Source: Cognataquiflexum rubidum
Lineage (GTDB): Bacteria; Bacteroidota; Bacteroidia; Cytophagales; Cyclobacteriaceae
Reading direction: 5' to 3'
Assembly: GCF_022538115.1 (NCBI RefSeq)
Contig: NZ_JAKZAL010000017.1
Coordinates: 1 to 64,000, forward strand
DNA: 64,000 nucleotides
The position numbers were made by a program, and so were the translations under genes. Every line of letters begins with the position of its first letter. Positions within the stretch are counted from its first letter, which is position 1. The notes under the pieces were generated by a model. The model did no database searches. It worked only from the letters and a program-made list of their open reading frames with translations, and had not been told where the DNA came from. Below are positions 62,988-64,000 of the stretch, one piece after another.

Positions 62988-64000
62988 ATGAGTCATAAAA
63001 ACATAGCTTACTCCATCTTAGAACTTGCCATTGTGCCGCAGGGTGGTACCATAAAACAAACCCTCCACAACTCCCTAGCTTTAGCCCAAGCCGCTGAATC
63101 TTTGGGTTACAAGCGGTATTGGTTTGCCGAGCACCATAATTCCGAGCATATCGGCAGCAGCGCTACTTCTCTCCTGATCGGTTACGTGGCCGAAAACACC
63201 AAGACCATCAGGGTAGGTTCGGGTGGTATCATGCTGCCCAATCACTCTCCATTGATTATCGCAGAGCAGTTTGGAACCCTCGCGCATCTCTATCCCAACC
63301 GTATCGACTTGGGTCTTGGCAGGGCTCCCGGTACGGATTCGCTGACGGCACAAGCCATCCGGTCGGATTTTATGCAGGCAGCACAGTCCTTTCCAAATGA
63401 AGTAGAAAAGATTCAGTATTACTTTTCGGTCAAAAACAAAAGCGCCAAAGTAAGGGCGACCATAGCGGAAGGAACTGATGTGCCGCTCTATATCTTGGGA
63501 TCGAGTACAGACAGTGCCCATTTGTCGGCAAAAAAAGGATTGCCCTATGCCTTTGCCAGCCACTTTGCATCCACCTATCTGTTGCAGGCTTTGGGTATCT
63601 ACCATCAGGAATTTCAACCTTCGGAGTTTTTATCCCAACCATACACCTTGGCGGGTGTCAATGTATTTGTGGCTGATACAGACGAAGAAGCTGAAAGATT
63701 ATATACGACCTTGATCAGGATGTTTTTCAGTGTATTGACAGGATCCAGACAAGGTCTACAGGCACCGACAGCAATGACGAGGGATTTGAAAGAAATGGTG
63801 CAGCATCCTTCACTGCAACAGATGCTGAAATATTCCTTTGTAGGCAGTAAGGAAACCGTAAAGAAACAGGCAAAGGAATTTTTGGCGCAAACCCAAGTGG
63901 ATGAAATCATCGCCACCTCGACCATGTATGCCATTGAAGACAGGATTAAGTCTGCGACGCTATTTGCGGAAGTGATGGAGGAGATAAACGAGAAGAGGTA
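62988..64000 (+). CDS. Luciferase-like (LLM) flavin-dependent oxidoreductase, 3' edge
   Basis: The window includes 337 complete codons plus the first two bases (TA) of the next codon, so the stop may be just outside; family members are about this length. It starts MSHKNIAYSILELAIVPQGG and has RYWFAEHHNSEHIGSSATSLLIG, IMLPNHSPLIIAEQFGTLAHLYP and RIDLGLGRAPGTD, typical of the LLM monooxygenase family (MsnO8-like group), which use reduced FMN. The substrate is not determinable. The direct repeats upstream suggest regulation. Confidence 0.88.
   Translation, partial: MSHKNIAYSILELAIVPQGGTIKQTLHNSLALAQAAESLGYKRYWFAEHHNSEHIGSSATSLLIGYVAENTKTIRVGSGGIMLPNHSPLIIAEQFGTLAHLYPNRIDLGLGRAPGTDSLTAQAIRSDFMQAAQSFPNEVEKIQYYFSVKNKSAKVRATIAEGTDVPLYILGSSTDSAHLSAKKGLPYAFASHFASTYLLQALGIYHQEFQPSEFLSQPYTLAGVNVFVADTDEEAERLYTTLIRMFFSVLTGSRQGLQAPTAMTRDLKEMVQHPSLQQMLKYSFVGSKETVKKQAKEFLAQTQVDEIIATSTMYAIEDRIKSATLFAEVMEEINEKR

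Noticed and set aside
62636-64000. Mobile-element boundary or attachment site near the right end
   Set aside because: The DUF1016 genes and direct repeats suggested an island, but no integrase, transposase, tRNA-linked repeat or terminal inverted repeat was found.

Overview
The window looks like chromosomal DNA of a Bacteroidota bacterium, most likely a Cytophagales/Cyclobacteriaceae-type organism. This is inferred from gliding-type C-terminal sorting domains of the type IX secretion system (T9SS), a PorP/SprF protein, a PorE-like OmpA protein, a TonB receptor paired with a DUF4249 lipoprotein, BatB/BatC genes, LytTR regulation, and promoters of the Bacteroidota form TAnnTTTG. No phage, plasmid, transposase or CRISPR was seen.

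Layout. 0-5 kb (+): a huge T9SS cargo built of near-identical 306-bp DUF11 repeats (its start lies outside the window), then a PorE-like protein with two OmpA domains. 5.4-9.3 kb (-): a compact general-stress block with FMN-binding stress protein 26, DUF4142, YflT-like, DUF892 and manganese catalase genes plus two very small genes. 9.5-13.4 kb: dipeptidyl peptidase IV, OsmC peroxidase and an ion channel. 13.8-16.9 kb: an unusual module of two DUF1538 membrane proteins, a divergent PII protein, a CBS-pair protein and a convergent universal stress protein, followed by PEP carboxylase. 19.8-26.7 kb: a complete seven-gene Mrp Na+/H+ antiporter operon with a lactonase gene attached. 26.8-33.4 kb: cold-shock gene, menC/queA divergent pair, a LytTR regulator with a degenerate PAS kinase, a tRNA cluster (Ser-Pro-Leu) with a broken tRNA-Ser copy in front, and an AI-2E family exporter. 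33.4-41.3 kb: a Nudix-type regulator, a possible small RNA, an M28 peptidase, a THUMP RNA methyltransferase and a DUF4249/TonB-receptor pair. 41.4-49.1 kb: BatB and BatC, thiolase, a MORN-like repeat protein, purC, a STAS protein, RNase Z (TTG start) and a queuosine-precursor transporter. 49.2-55.2 kb: a 1649-residue PKD/SprB-repeat T9SS cargo with its PorP/SprF partner. 55.3-64 kb: a more accessory stretch with a frameshifted and an intact DUF1016 nuclease, a prolyl oligopeptidase, DUF2254, an unknown protein, and a luciferase-like oxidoreductase whose stop falls at the window edge.

How it works together. The two ends of the first 55 kb carry matching T9SS surface systems (large repeat cargo plus an envelope partner). 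The stress block and OsmC point to peroxide/envelope stress defence. Mrp, the channel, the DUF1538-PII-CBS module and USP suggest attention to ion and bicarbonate balance. queA and the YhhQ transporter serve queuosine metabolism. The best candidate for an under-described system is the DUF1538 pair with its own PII and CBS proteins.
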